This document shows positions 51,701 to 60,300 of a stretch of 64,000 nucleotides of DNA, in pieces (position 1 is the stretch's first letter; each line of letters starts with the position of its first letter). The stretch covers positions 16,581,001-16,645,000 of the forward strand of contig OZ005618.1 of assembly GCA_963930655.1 (NCBI GenBank). The letters are read 5' to 3'. The DNA is from Myrica gale. Taxonomy: Eukaryota; Streptophyta; Magnoliopsida; Fagales; Myricaceae. Position numbers and translations under genes: made by a program. A model generated the notes under the pieces. The model was not told the origin of the DNA. It saw only the letters and a program-made list of their open reading frames with translations, and made no database searches.

Positions 51701-54434
51701 CGAATTTGCTAATCATGGTCGTTTTGTTCGTTGTTTGAATGCATCCTTTATTGTTCTCATTCCAAAGAAAAGTGGTGCGGTTGAGTTGAAAGATTTTAGG
51801 CCTATAAGCCTTGTGGGGGGTATTTATAAGATCTTTGCCAAGGTTTTGGCTAATAGGCTGAAGTGTGTGTTGCACAAGATTATCTCCCCGTCTCAGCACG
51901 CTTTTGTTCGCGGTAGGCAGATTCTGGATTCAGTGTTGATTGCGAACGAGTGTATTGACTCACGCTTGAGGCTAGGTGTGCCGGGTACGCTGTGTAAGTT
52001 GGACATCCACAAAGCTTACGACCATGTGAATTGGGGTTTCCTGTTGTACCTTCTCAGGAGATGTGGGTTTGGAGCAAAGTGGTGTCGCTGGATCTATTTT
52101 TGTATTTCTTCTGTCCAGTTTTCTGTTCTTGTGAACGGTTCTCCTGAAGGTTTCTTTGGTAGCTCTCGAGGGCTAAGACAGGGTGATCCTTTATCTCCCT
52201 TGTTATTTGCCATTGTTATGGAGGCATTATCCCGCATGATGTCTAGGATGGAATCGGTTGGTATCCTTCAGGGCTTCCGAGCTTCTGGGGGGAATAGGGA
52301 AGGGGTTTGTGTCTCTCACTTGTTGTTTGCTGATGATACGTTGATTTTCTGTGGGGCGGAGGATTATCAGTTTCGTAGTCTCCGTTGCATGCTTCTTTGT
52401 TTTGAGGCAGTTTCTGGATTGAAGGTTAACTTATCTAAGTCTGAGGTGATTCCTGTTGGCCAAGTCAGTAATGTGGCAGAATTGGCCTCCATCTTGGGGT
52501 GCAGGGTGTCCTATTTGCCTTTGAAGTATTTGGGTCTTCCGTTAGGAGCTCGATTTAAGAGTATTCACATCTGGGATGAGATCTTGGAAAGGATGGAAAG
52601 ACGGCTGGCTGGGTGGAAGCGTTTGTACTTATCTAAAGGTGGTCGAGTTACTTTGATTAAGTCTACGCTTTCGTGTCTTCCTACGTATTTTCTCTCCATT
52701 TTTCCTCTTCCGCATAAGGTTGCTGCTAGAATGGAGAAATTGCAAAGAGACTTTTTGTGGGGCAGCGATGGTGAGGTTCACAAGTTTCATCTTGTTAATT
52801 GGCAGACTGTTTGCTCGCCTATTAATTGTGGTGGTTTGGGTATTAGAGGTCTCTCCGTGTTTAATAAAGCTTTGTTGGGTAAATGGTTATGGAGGTTTGC
52901 TACCGATAGAGATTGTATGTGGAAGAAGGTCATTAAGGAAAAATATGGAGCCTCTACGGGGGAGTGGTGCACTTCTCCTCCTCATGGGTCTTATGGGGTT
53001 AGTCTCTGGCAGTATATTAGCAAGGGGTGGGAGGCTTTCCGGACTCATACACGGGTGGTGGTGGGGAATGGGCGACGGACGAGGTTTTGGCATGATGCGT
53101 GGTGTGGGGGTCGACCGTTGAGTTGCTCTTTTCCTACAGTTTTTTCCCTTTCTTTGGATCCAGACGGTCTGGTGGTGGATTTTATGGATTATGAAGCTAG
53201 CACGGTGGTTTGGAATGTTCAGTTCTTACGTCACGCAAATGATTGGGAGTTGGAAGAGTTTTCATCTTTCTTTTCCACCCTTTATGAGTATGTGGTGCAT
53301 TGAGGTATGGAGGACAAGTTGTGCTGGGTGGGTAGTAAGGACAACTGTTTTTCTGTGAAGTCGTTCTATGCTTTGCTTGCTGGTGGTAGAGTTGTGTCCT
53401 TCCCTTGGCGTCGCATCTGGAAGTCCAAAGTGCCTTCAAGAGTCTCCTTCTTTGTTTGGGAAGCTGCGCATGGTAGGATTTTGACGTCTGACAACTTGAG
53501 GCGTCGAGGGCTTTATGTGCTTGATTGGTGTTATCTATGTAAGAAGGATGGTGAATCGATTAACCATGTTTTACTCCATTGTCCAGTGGCGAGAGGTCTG
53601 TGGCAGCATGTTTTCTACTTGTTGAACCTTCATTGGGTTATGCCAGAACGGGTGGGGGACGTTTTGATTTGTTGGGGGAGAGAGCTTAAGGATCCTTTAG
53701 CTCAGGTTATTTGGAGGATGATTCCTCTTTGTATTTGGTGGAGTCTCTGGAAGGAGAGGAATATGTGTTGTTTTGAGGGTTCTTCGTTGTCCATTGAACG
53801 CTTGCAGGGTGGTTTGTTGTTTACTTTGTTTCTTTGGGCTAATGCGTTGTTGGGGGGCTCTTTTCTTGATTTTCAGGATTTCCTTAGTTTCTTTGTTTGT
53901 ATGTTGTAACTGTCAGTACAATCTTTGTACTGCTATTTCTCTTTTTCAATAATAAACTCCTTATTTATAAAAAAAAGCACTTTTTTCCTGGCACAGCTAA
54001 AATCCGCGATGAGTTCGTGGGAGTAGTACAAAATCCTTCATCATTGTAACGGTCTTCTAGAGGGTAACGTGTTCACTACCAATTTCAAGGAATCAGATAG
54101 CACCAAAATATTCTAAAGATCCAAGATTTATACACAACATCCAGCATGGCAGTAACCTATATGCTTATGAAACCGCAGTAACAACTGCAAGTAGGCTTTA
54201 AAGAGAACGACACATTTGAAATGCAAGCAGAAGCAAACAATATTGTCGAGAATCAGAAAAAATTCGTAAATCTGAAAACTTTTAGAGGCAAAATGAGAAA
54301 TGAAGCAGGCGGTGAAAGAACAAACCTTTAGGTTTCTTAGTGAGGTAGTAATAGTAAGCTGTACCACCAACAATGGCCACCAGAGCGACTGCCACGCTTA
54401 ACATCTCCGCCCTGTGAGACCGTAACAGCTCCAT
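37217..54434 (-). CDS. CBR1: NADH-cytochrome b5 reductase (CBR1-like), nine exons, one apparent 1-bp deletion
   Basis: A membrane-anchored FAD enzyme that passes electrons from NADH to cytochrome b5 for ER lipid desaturation. Exons (minus strand): 54434-54326, 41244-41103, 40927-40837, 40733-40656, 39992-39913, 39803-39714, 39228-39163, 37493-37407, 37309-37217. Exon 1 encodes [10 protein letters not shown] and a hydrophobic anchor ([17 protein letters not shown]). Then come [27 protein letters not shown], the FAD motif [38 protein letters not shown] and [14 protein letters not shown], ending QMQFKF. The length is about 278 codons; plant CBR1 is about 281. Every junction keeps phase except exon 5, which is 80 bases where 81 are needed. 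The base is missing near 39985, between the GR codons and KYQPNQ. This is either a real frameshift or a sequence error. Intron 1 is 13 kb and full of retroelements. Identity is secure; activity is not. Confidence 0.93.
37494..39162. other. CBR1-like intron 7
   Basis: A 1.7-kb intron with no recognised element and ordinary AT-rich content. Confidence 0.55.
39668..39713. repeat. (CA)n(GA)n microsatellite abutting a CBR1 splice donor
   Basis: About 12 CA units then about 10 GA units. On the gene strand exon 6 ends AAG and the donor GTCTCTCT is the first part of the TC tract. Confidence 0.95.
41245..42155. other. CBR1-like intron 1, gene-proximal end
   Basis: Plain AT-rich intron from the exon 2 acceptor to the SINE. 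Nothing else is recognised. Confidence 0.5.
42156..42370 (-). mobile_element. tRNA-derived SINE
   Basis: On the minus strand it begins near GGCGCATCTTTAAAGGACAT (a degenerate box A), has a box B AGTTCGAGTCTC about 35 bases later, a GC-rich body, and ends ACGTTATC plus A11. Length is about 210 bp. The TTATC plus A tail matches the LINE family of this window, suggesting that family mobilised it. No clear target duplication was found. Confidence 0.65.
42480..45067 (-). mobile_element. Second ORF1-only LINE (decayed) in CBR1 intron 1
   Basis: Minus-strand order: leader, ORF1 (from 44853), G/T-rich 3' UTR, TTTTCTCTTGTACTG, TTAATAAAATTGGCTTACTT and ATCCCAAAG A-rich tail at about 42484. As in the 5507-7555 element, ORF1 passes straight into the 3' UTR with no ORF2. 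The 3' UTR is collinear between the two (AGTTTTGGGCTGG against GCTTTGGGTTGG). AAAAAAATGTG on both sides (42469-42479 and about 45068-45079) may be the target duplication; if so, 45067 is the 5' end. It is in sense orientation to the host gene. Confidence 0.75.
42812..44853 (-). pseudogene. LINE ORF1, frameshifted copy
   Basis: It starts [20 protein letters not shown]. The N-terminal block ([45 protein letters not shown]) is well kept. A 16-bp tandem duplication at 44433-44464 shifts the frame just before VSFADAVRR. The middle continues in other frames ([18 protein letters not shown]). The C-terminal block reads [19 protein letters not shown] and [16 protein letters not shown], then is broken by a 12-14 C run near 42831. 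It lacks a CCHC knuckle. It is closer to the fragment at 63764-64000 than to the 48014 copy. Confidence 0.85.
45483..46122. mobile_element. Possible non-autonomous DNA transposon
   Basis: The left end GGCATGTTTGGCATTGGG and the reverse complement of the right end GGCATATTTGGGGCCTAG are similar, as in many plant hAT-like MITEs. The interior contains a GC-rich tract (45690-45890) in otherwise AT-rich sequence. No transposase is seen. Target duplication not resolved. Confidence 0.35.
46123..47900. other. CBR1-like intron 1, middle
   Basis: AT-rich intron without recognised genes. It contains a G run of about 17 at 47332-47348 and poly-T near 46290. Confidence 0.45.
48014..50257 (+). CDS. LINE ORF1 protein, intact, about 747 aa
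   Basis: The ATG at 48014 ([20 protein letters not shown]) is chosen because it matches the start of the other copies; an upstream GTG extension is unlikely. N-terminal block: [45 protein letters not shown] and [17 protein letters not shown] linker is followed by a long Ser/Ala/Pro/Val-rich middle with repeated GGL motifs (residues about 310-390). The C-terminal block reads [29 protein letters not shown] and a basic [21 protein letters not shown]. No zinc knuckle is seen. It probably binds element RNA. It is longer than the 574-aa copy because of the expanded middle. The stop TAA shares a base with the ORF2 ATG. Confidence 0.82.
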   Translation: MSMFIRNFRVESKEFQVKIGGKGDVQFSEWSHKSATSIHRGKFGAMWMVNMSAKLVEASPATDFASKFDESRRCFLAQRCSNKGGRYVAVVEYGGRRKVGVVMVPEGRNGYGWQLLHRIFCDAVVFLSSKNKTVKHPRSFVRPDLSFAKAVHSPELELGGREGAASKSGNVGDDDSPGAYGTPLSMHAGDLAGHEVAVLSGKARGAFNGDAFQNHVGALNTCESKGKEKFCALEDMEKPAVLGRKSAAFNAAEIWDLFVGLRREVDRLAVLLSESNLVKSPVVNDLTCLVCGFQLKAQKGVYRGRLEAVGRCGPSLDAGGLGLATGGGLSSNAGGLELVTCSGPSHVVAGLEPAICGGLKPLDEGADPFSGLEHVNGLEPLEPLEEGPDRLPIRPAPQLQSSSTGDLSPAKVSTDDDVMRPLPTSPAPVASSLPAKAFAVSERVAALSSTSTVAPLPVKESTTVLLPSLPTYPAASAFSMPAQVYFASKSVAEPSSKVSLESLTPELVVACSPEMLSALAGLSSPAASPDQGQSTTSNGKSSLPWQCTVNSKSRVALPSATGPLSAGPVCLPLSVLEHASLGQFYGAAYVARSMGEDGLTLPLSDCVSLGGSGQVFGPGFEKDGDLNVRGEGGQLLRVGSGIGGSLWTPLQIRYPVSAEGDPSRWVLRMVSSFRHMVGVSCEGYESELMALFAALEKDRGSVGRTKSRRSAGKMLRELKGLQSSVNYEGGAASSRRCKIGGRDLLKC
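50257..53909 (+). pseudogene. LINE ORF2: endonuclease, reverse transcriptase, zf-RVT
   Basis: The APE-type endonuclease has [41 protein letters not shown] and a distal SDHFPI. The reverse transcriptase has [71 protein letters not shown] and the catalytic [12 protein letters not shown]. The tail has a zf-RVT domain ([35 protein letters not shown]). No RNase H follows. Lesions are TGA at 50842, a frame change in the G run near 50970, TAG at 51042 and TGA at 53301. Both TGAs sit where CGA (Arg) is expected, and the TAG where TGG (Trp) is expected, a pattern typical of methylated-cytosine decay. The longest intact piece is 51081-53303. Confidence 0.9.
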
Positions 54435-55564
54435 TTTAGACACAGAGGGAGAGGAAGAGCGAGAGATTTTCGGCTGGTGAGCCTCTTCTGAAGTGAATTT
54501 GGAATTGTATATTAGGTTGCAGATTAAAGAGGGAATTTTTATTTCTAATAACTGCGTTCTGCACCCTTTTTCATTAGTGTAGCATTTTGAGGTTCAAATT
54601 TTTATTTCTTAGGAAAGATTTTCTAAGTCCAGAAGATTTGACTGATTTACTGCCATCTTTTCAAAATTTGTTGCTTTCATCAACCTCAGTTATTCCATTA
54701 TCAAAAATAGTTGTCACGTCAGCCTCTCATGCTCATCTAAATGCTCAAAACGACAACACAATGACCATATTTTTAATTTAAGTGACGTTCGTCTACCACT
54801 TTTAAAAAAAAATTATATCCTATTTTTTTTACTATATAAACATCACAAAACACACGTATTCTAATACAATATTTTATTACTCTTTTACAAATATCAATCA
54901 TTTTTAACAACTTTAACATCACTTAAATATTCATAATTTTATTAGAATCATACAAATTTCTTCCAAACAAACATCCCTAATAAAACGACCGCGTTGTCAC
55001 TCCTTTCTTGTTAAGGCTTTTTAAAATACTTAAGTTGGTTTATTGAAGGAGATTTCCTCTAGGAAAGATTTTCTAAATCTCGAGTCTTCTCTGCATTAAG
55101 GACTCATATATTTTAATTGTTATCCTTGTTTTTCCTTTTTTATCTAACACAACTTTTTTGCATTCCTTAATATTAAACATCAAATCTTCGGGCTATGATA
55201 TGATGGAAGGTGTTTAATATCTTGCTGTCGTATATCGATTCTATTATAAATAAAACCACCCTTGACCCGCGGTCTAAGGTTCGTCCCCTTATTGGCTATG
55301 CGGTGATGGGGCTTGGGTATATGCAGCCAGATGACTTTGTGGTACACATTTGAACACGAGGACTAGCTTGTTGTTAGGACTTAGAAGACTGACAAGGATG
55401 TGGTTAGTATGATCAATAGATCCAAAGCTAAGAAAAGGACAATCCTAAACATATATGTGGATTATACCGTAGATGAGGCTGAATTAGTTGATGATGTAGA
55501 GCCCCCATTGACACTTGAGGATGTTAGGTTATTGTACGAGGCCGGTTATTGTGTGAATGAAGCT
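54435..55564. other. Intergenic region upstream of CBR1-like gene
   Basis: It includes the CBR1-like 5' UTR and promoter on the minus strand. GGAAAGATTTTCTAA occurs twice (54612 and 55060). Strongly AT-rich around 54800-54990. From about 55360 a degenerate coding-like stretch appears (DEAELVDDVEPPLTLEDV, RLLYEAGYCVNE). Confidence 0.4.
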
Positions 55565-56000
55565 ATTGTGTGAGTGTGTGAGTGGACGGATGAGATTAGA
55601 AGTTGAGAAATCTAATGGCTGACAAAATGTCACGTCAATTAATGAAACTGGGTCGGTTGTGCGGGTCGGATTCATTAATTGACGTGACATTTTGTCAGCC
55701 ATTAGATTTCTTAACTTCTAATCTCATCCGTCCACTCACACACTCACACAATAACTTTTGCCGCTATCGTATAGGAGTTTTGATTTGGAAGAGGATTTTT
55801 GTGGGAAAAATAGAGAGGATGTGTGTGAGGAAAATAGAGAGGATGTTTGTGGGGACCATGAAGACTTGTTGGGAAAGGGAAATACTAATGATGAGGAGGA
55901 GGAGGAAAATCTGAGGGAAGGTGGAGAGGGCTCATATTATGGCACTGATCTTAGTGAGTTCAATGATGCAGAGGCTGATTTATGTAGATGTCTATGAAGA
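55360..56000 (+). pseudogene. Acidic coding-like remnant, possibly a transposase N-terminus
   Basis: The plus strand reads DEAELVDDVEPPLTLEDV, RLLYEAGYCVNEAIV before the hairpin and EEDFCGKNREDVCEENRED, then TNDEEEEENLREGGEGSYYG and TDLSEFNDAEADL after it. Acidic N-termini followed by YGTDLSE-like text are seen in plant MULE transposases, but no catalytic part is present. It is interrupted by the inverted repeat. I am unsure of the family. Confidence 0.3.
55565..55752. mobile_element. Near-perfect inverted repeat (82-bp arms, 24-bp loop)
   Basis: The left arm 55565-55646 and right arm 55671-55752 are reverse complements with one visible mismatch (GTTGAGAAATC against GTTAAGAAATC). Outer ends are ATTGTGTGAGTG and CACTCACACAAT, inner ends AATTAATGAA and TTCATTAATT. 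It is most likely a young MITE; an RNA copy would be a long hairpin. It interrupts a coding-like stretch. No secure target duplication. Confidence 0.88.
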
Positions 56001-57364
56001 TCAAGGGGGAAGGGACGTGGCAGAGGAAGATACAGGATAAGACATAATAGTTTTTGATAGAAGTCCAACTTGTGGTATTTTTTTGATGAATAGCTATGTA
56101 GTGTTTTCTTGTATTTATTAGTTCTTATTTTTCTACATGATGCTCAAGAAGAAGCTGTCCAACACCCCCAAGATCTGAGTACTAAAGGCCTAGAGTGAAC
56201 CTGGATGCAACTTTGTATGTTCTCTAATGGGGGCTTAGGGTTCTGAAGAGAAAGGGTAAATTCTACCGAAGGAAGTCTCAAAGTGATGTTGAACTAAAGG
56301 GGCCAGATTAAAAAACGATGTGTATTGTTTGCGGCTAAAACAGTGTGGATTTAACCTAAACAAAATGACATCATTTTGGGATGCAATCTATAGGCGTGGC
56401 ACGATGTTGTTTCACATATCATCTTAGTTGGCAGCTGACGTGACTCTGTCGTTAAAAAATCACACAGAATCTTGACGGAGTGATGATTTTGTCAAAAACT
56501 GATAGTTTGAGGTTTATTTTGTTAGGATTTATTTCTTAAGGATCAAACAGCTAAAATAGACCATAGCTAAGCATTAAACTACCAATTTTCATAAATTCTC
56601 AAATTTTGAAAAGATTCATCAAAGTTTTACACCACTAGTCAACAGAAGTGATAAGTCGCTGCCCTTCATATCTGTCATCGGCCTTTCTTGTAACCGTTCG
56701 CACATGACTTCAACAAAGAATACGTGACTTCAACAAAAGAGTGCTAATGTTAACCGCGTGTCTTAACTAAACTCGTTTTGGCCATTCGGTGTCTTTGGTA
56801 GCTGTGGGTGTTCGTACGGGTCCCACCCTCTGGATTGTATTGTTTTTGGTGTTAGATGCCAATCTAGCTTGATCACGAGAAAAAAATTTAACAAATGTTC
56901 ACATAAATGGGAAAAATGGATGCGTCAATAGACGAAGCTCACAGAGGCAATTGCACAACCGAAATTTCTAGCAAGGAGTATAACCAATAAAACCTCCCCA
57001 CGTCACAATCCACTCTACAATGTCGTCGTTCTTAAAAAATACTGGAGTGATCTCATTTCGTACCCAGTAAACAATAAGTTAATTTAAATCGGAACCCTAA
57101 TGACGTGGTACGTGCACTTTCCTCCGATCCACTCTCTTCTGATCTCCTTCTGCCCACCCCCTCTTCCAACAAAAAAATCTTCAGAAACATAGAGATAGAT
57201 CCGAAACCTAATTTCATCTCTCTCTTTTTTTCTTAGATTTAAAAATCCCAAATACTTCAAATTTCTCCCATCAAACCCCCAACATTTGGCAAATTCCACC
57301 GCAATTCCCTCCATTTCCATGAGCTTAACGTTCCCTCGACGGCCCTAAAAAGAGAACCAACGGA
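56001..57364 (+). promoter_or_regulatory. Spacer and upstream region of the BPM-like gene
   Basis: No gene is recognised from 56001 to about 57000. The last 250 bases are pyrimidine-rich (CTCTCTCTTTTTTTC near 57220), as is common in plant 5' leaders. The transcription start is not assigned. Confidence 0.4.
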
Positions 57365-60300
57365 ATGGCGCCGCGGGAGACGAGCCCGCCGACGAGCTCG
57401 CGGTCCGTGACGGAGACCGTGAACGGTTCGCACAAGTTCGTTATCCAGGGTTATTCCTTGGCCAAGGGAATGGGGGTCGGGAAGCACATAGCGAGTGACA
57501 ACTTCACGGTCGGAGGGTTCCAGTGGGCGATTTATTTCTACCCAGACGGCAAGAACCCCGAGGACAACTCGGGCCTATGTGTCGGTCTTCATCGCGCTTG
57601 CCAGTGAGGGCACCGATGTGAGAGCATTGTTCGAGTTGACGCTTGTGGACCAGAGCGGGAAAGGCAAGCACAAGGTCCATAGCCATTTCGATCGCTCCCT
57701 CGAGAGTGGTCCCTACACGCTCAAGTATCGCGGTAGCATGTGGTAAGGGTCGTCATAACGTTGCACATTTTTACATTTATATCCGATGTATAGCTATATT
57801 TATGAGTTTTCCAGTTTGGCGGCCGCAATGGGTGTTCCCAAAATCGAAGGGGTGCTTCAGGGCAGTAAGGTAGGCTCGTAGGGGAGGGAGTATGCTGTTT
57901 CGAATGCCAATTACCTGCTACCTGTTAAGTTAACCATTGTTTCTTGAGAAGCTGTTGAAGTGTTTAGAGAAATCCGGAATCCAGTCACATAGACCTAGGA
58001 CTAGGAGACCAATGCATAGTGGAATTGTCATTATCCATGGTGTCTTATGGTACGATTGAGAAGTTTGACTATGTTGATGCCAAGCTGTGGTTAGTTTAAT
58101 GTGAATTTATTGTGAGAATGATTAGATTATCCAGCGGTACTTGATTGCGCTCGATTCATAGTGGTTTGTTATGACATGGAAAGGGTGTTTTTAATGTGGA
58201 TCTCTGTTGCGATATGTTGTCATCCTGAAGGAAAATCCACTCATTGTGGGTTGGCAAATGAAATCAGCTTCTGATAGAACTTTTTTTTTCCTATTTAGAA
58301 CCAGATATAGGAACATATAAATCTTGATGGATACAGTGGCTGTGATGTTTGTTAAAGAGTATTTTGCAATTGTGAATTGTTGCACAGGAAAATTTTGTGG
58401 AATTGCGCCAACAAGATTTTTGACTGTCGTTTGACTCTCCTGAAAGGGTTTAAGTGGTTCTGGGACAGCCTTTGTACTGTTGTCACTTTCTTTTAATAAT
58501 AATACTTTCTTACTTATAAAAAAAATAAAAATATATGCATTCTCTTGATTAAATTAATAGCTTAGCAACTCTTATTTTGTAAGATTTTTAACCCAGAAGA
58601 CGCAGCTCCAAATTTTTCATTTGTAAGCAGAATATTAGCAAACGTATTAGCAATTCTTTAAACAGCTGATATTCGCACTACAAAGTTTAAGAGATAATGA
58701 ATTATGGGAAATCATGTGTTTTAGGATATGAGGGTATTGACACTGTACCCTAAACTGAAAATGGCTAAATGTTTGCAATTTTTGGCAATTTTGGGCGTAC
58801 AATGGAATCTTATACATGATGCTTGAGCTTTGTACTCCAGAATTTGATTTGGAGTGGTAGTATTTGTCTAACGTAGAAAAAATTGGGAAAGTGCCTAGAT
58901 TTCTATAGCCTCAAGTGTTATGGACAAATACGAAAGAGATCCATGGAATGCCTACCCTTAGTGTGAGATGCTATGTCAGAAAGCTCAACTTGATCAAGAT
59001 GATATATCTGAAGGTCCTAAAGCTTAGTTCATGCATCTGCTGATTTTATATTTGGTCTTCACACAAGGACTTCAAGTTTGACTCTACACTTCTTCTGCCT
59101 AAGGCATGCTTATCTGCTTCCTACTTGCTTAGCTTTATCATGCCCTACTAAATCATCTTCACAACTATGGTAGCCTTCAGAATAAAGAGTACTTCGGGAG
59201 TTTTGGATTTGGGAGAATACCTGTTATTGAGATATTCTGCAGTTCACACCCAGTTGTAGTTCCTCAGGTGATCAAGCTGGAGTTCCTGGGATAATTTGAC
59301 ATACTGAAGTAACTCTACAACATGTACTTTAGTTGCATGAACATTAGTATGCAAGAATTGCCTTCGCATAGAAACTTTGTAATTCAGAGGGTGATCATTT
59401 ACCAATACATTACTTCTGCCACAAGCTTCTAGTTAATGATTTCTTCCTGCACTTTTAAGTGGTCTAGTCAACAAATAATTGGAATTTACCATTTATTTCC
59501 TGAGTTTTCCGCAATTTTTGTTGAATCAATTGATTAGTTGTACTTTTACCTTTGATGAGTATGAGTGTATGATCTCTCATTTTCCTGCAGCACATTTTGT
59601 TAAGACCCCCTTCCCATATTAGGTTACGAATGTCACACCATGATCATACAACGGTGTAAAGATTCCAAAATTCTATGCATTCAAACAGTTTGACAACTAT
59701 TCTAATTTCATTAGGACTTAAAGAGAACCACACAATATTAACATTAGTCATGATAGAAATTAACTCATCAAAATTAAATAAAAACTTTATAATGCTAAAT
59801 TACTTATTCTAAGGTATTCTAGTCAAGACTCCTTTCTAATTTTTTTTTTTTTGATAAGTAAGAAATTTTATTAAAAAAGAGAAACAGTACAAAGATTGTA
59901 CTGAAGATACATCAGAACAGAAATTACAGCATACAAACGAAAAAGCTCAAGAAGTCATGAAAATCTAGAAAAGGGCCACCCCATCAACATTTGGAAATTT
60001 AAAGCATAAAACAAAAATGAATCGAATACTCAGTATGTATCACATCATACAGTAAACATATTAATACATTTATATTCTTTTGAAAACATCATTAAAACAA
60101 GCTTAAAGTCACATGCACATTAGAAAAACTTGAAATATTTAATCTTTATTCTTTAAATGGCCTGCACACATTAACCTGTGTCAAGGTTGTCACAGGCCCC
60201 ACTGCCTGTGGCCAACAAGGGGAGTCATTTTGTAGGATATGGTACATCCTGGGGGACCACACCTTCTCAACATCCTTTAGTGTGGGTTGCACGTCCACCC

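Larger units (their letters stand above)
47900..53976 (+). mobile_element. Near full-length two-ORF LINE, antisense in CBR1 intron 1
   Basis: A 5' leader of uncertain start, ORF1 at 48014-50257, ORF2 at 50257-53909 and a short 3' UTR ending TACAATCTTTGTACTG, CAATAATAAACTCC, TTATTTAT plus A8 at 53976. The 5' boundary is approximate, and I could not find a convincing target duplication. ORF1 is open; ORF2 carries four lesions. It lies on the strand opposite to the host gene. Confidence 0.88.
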
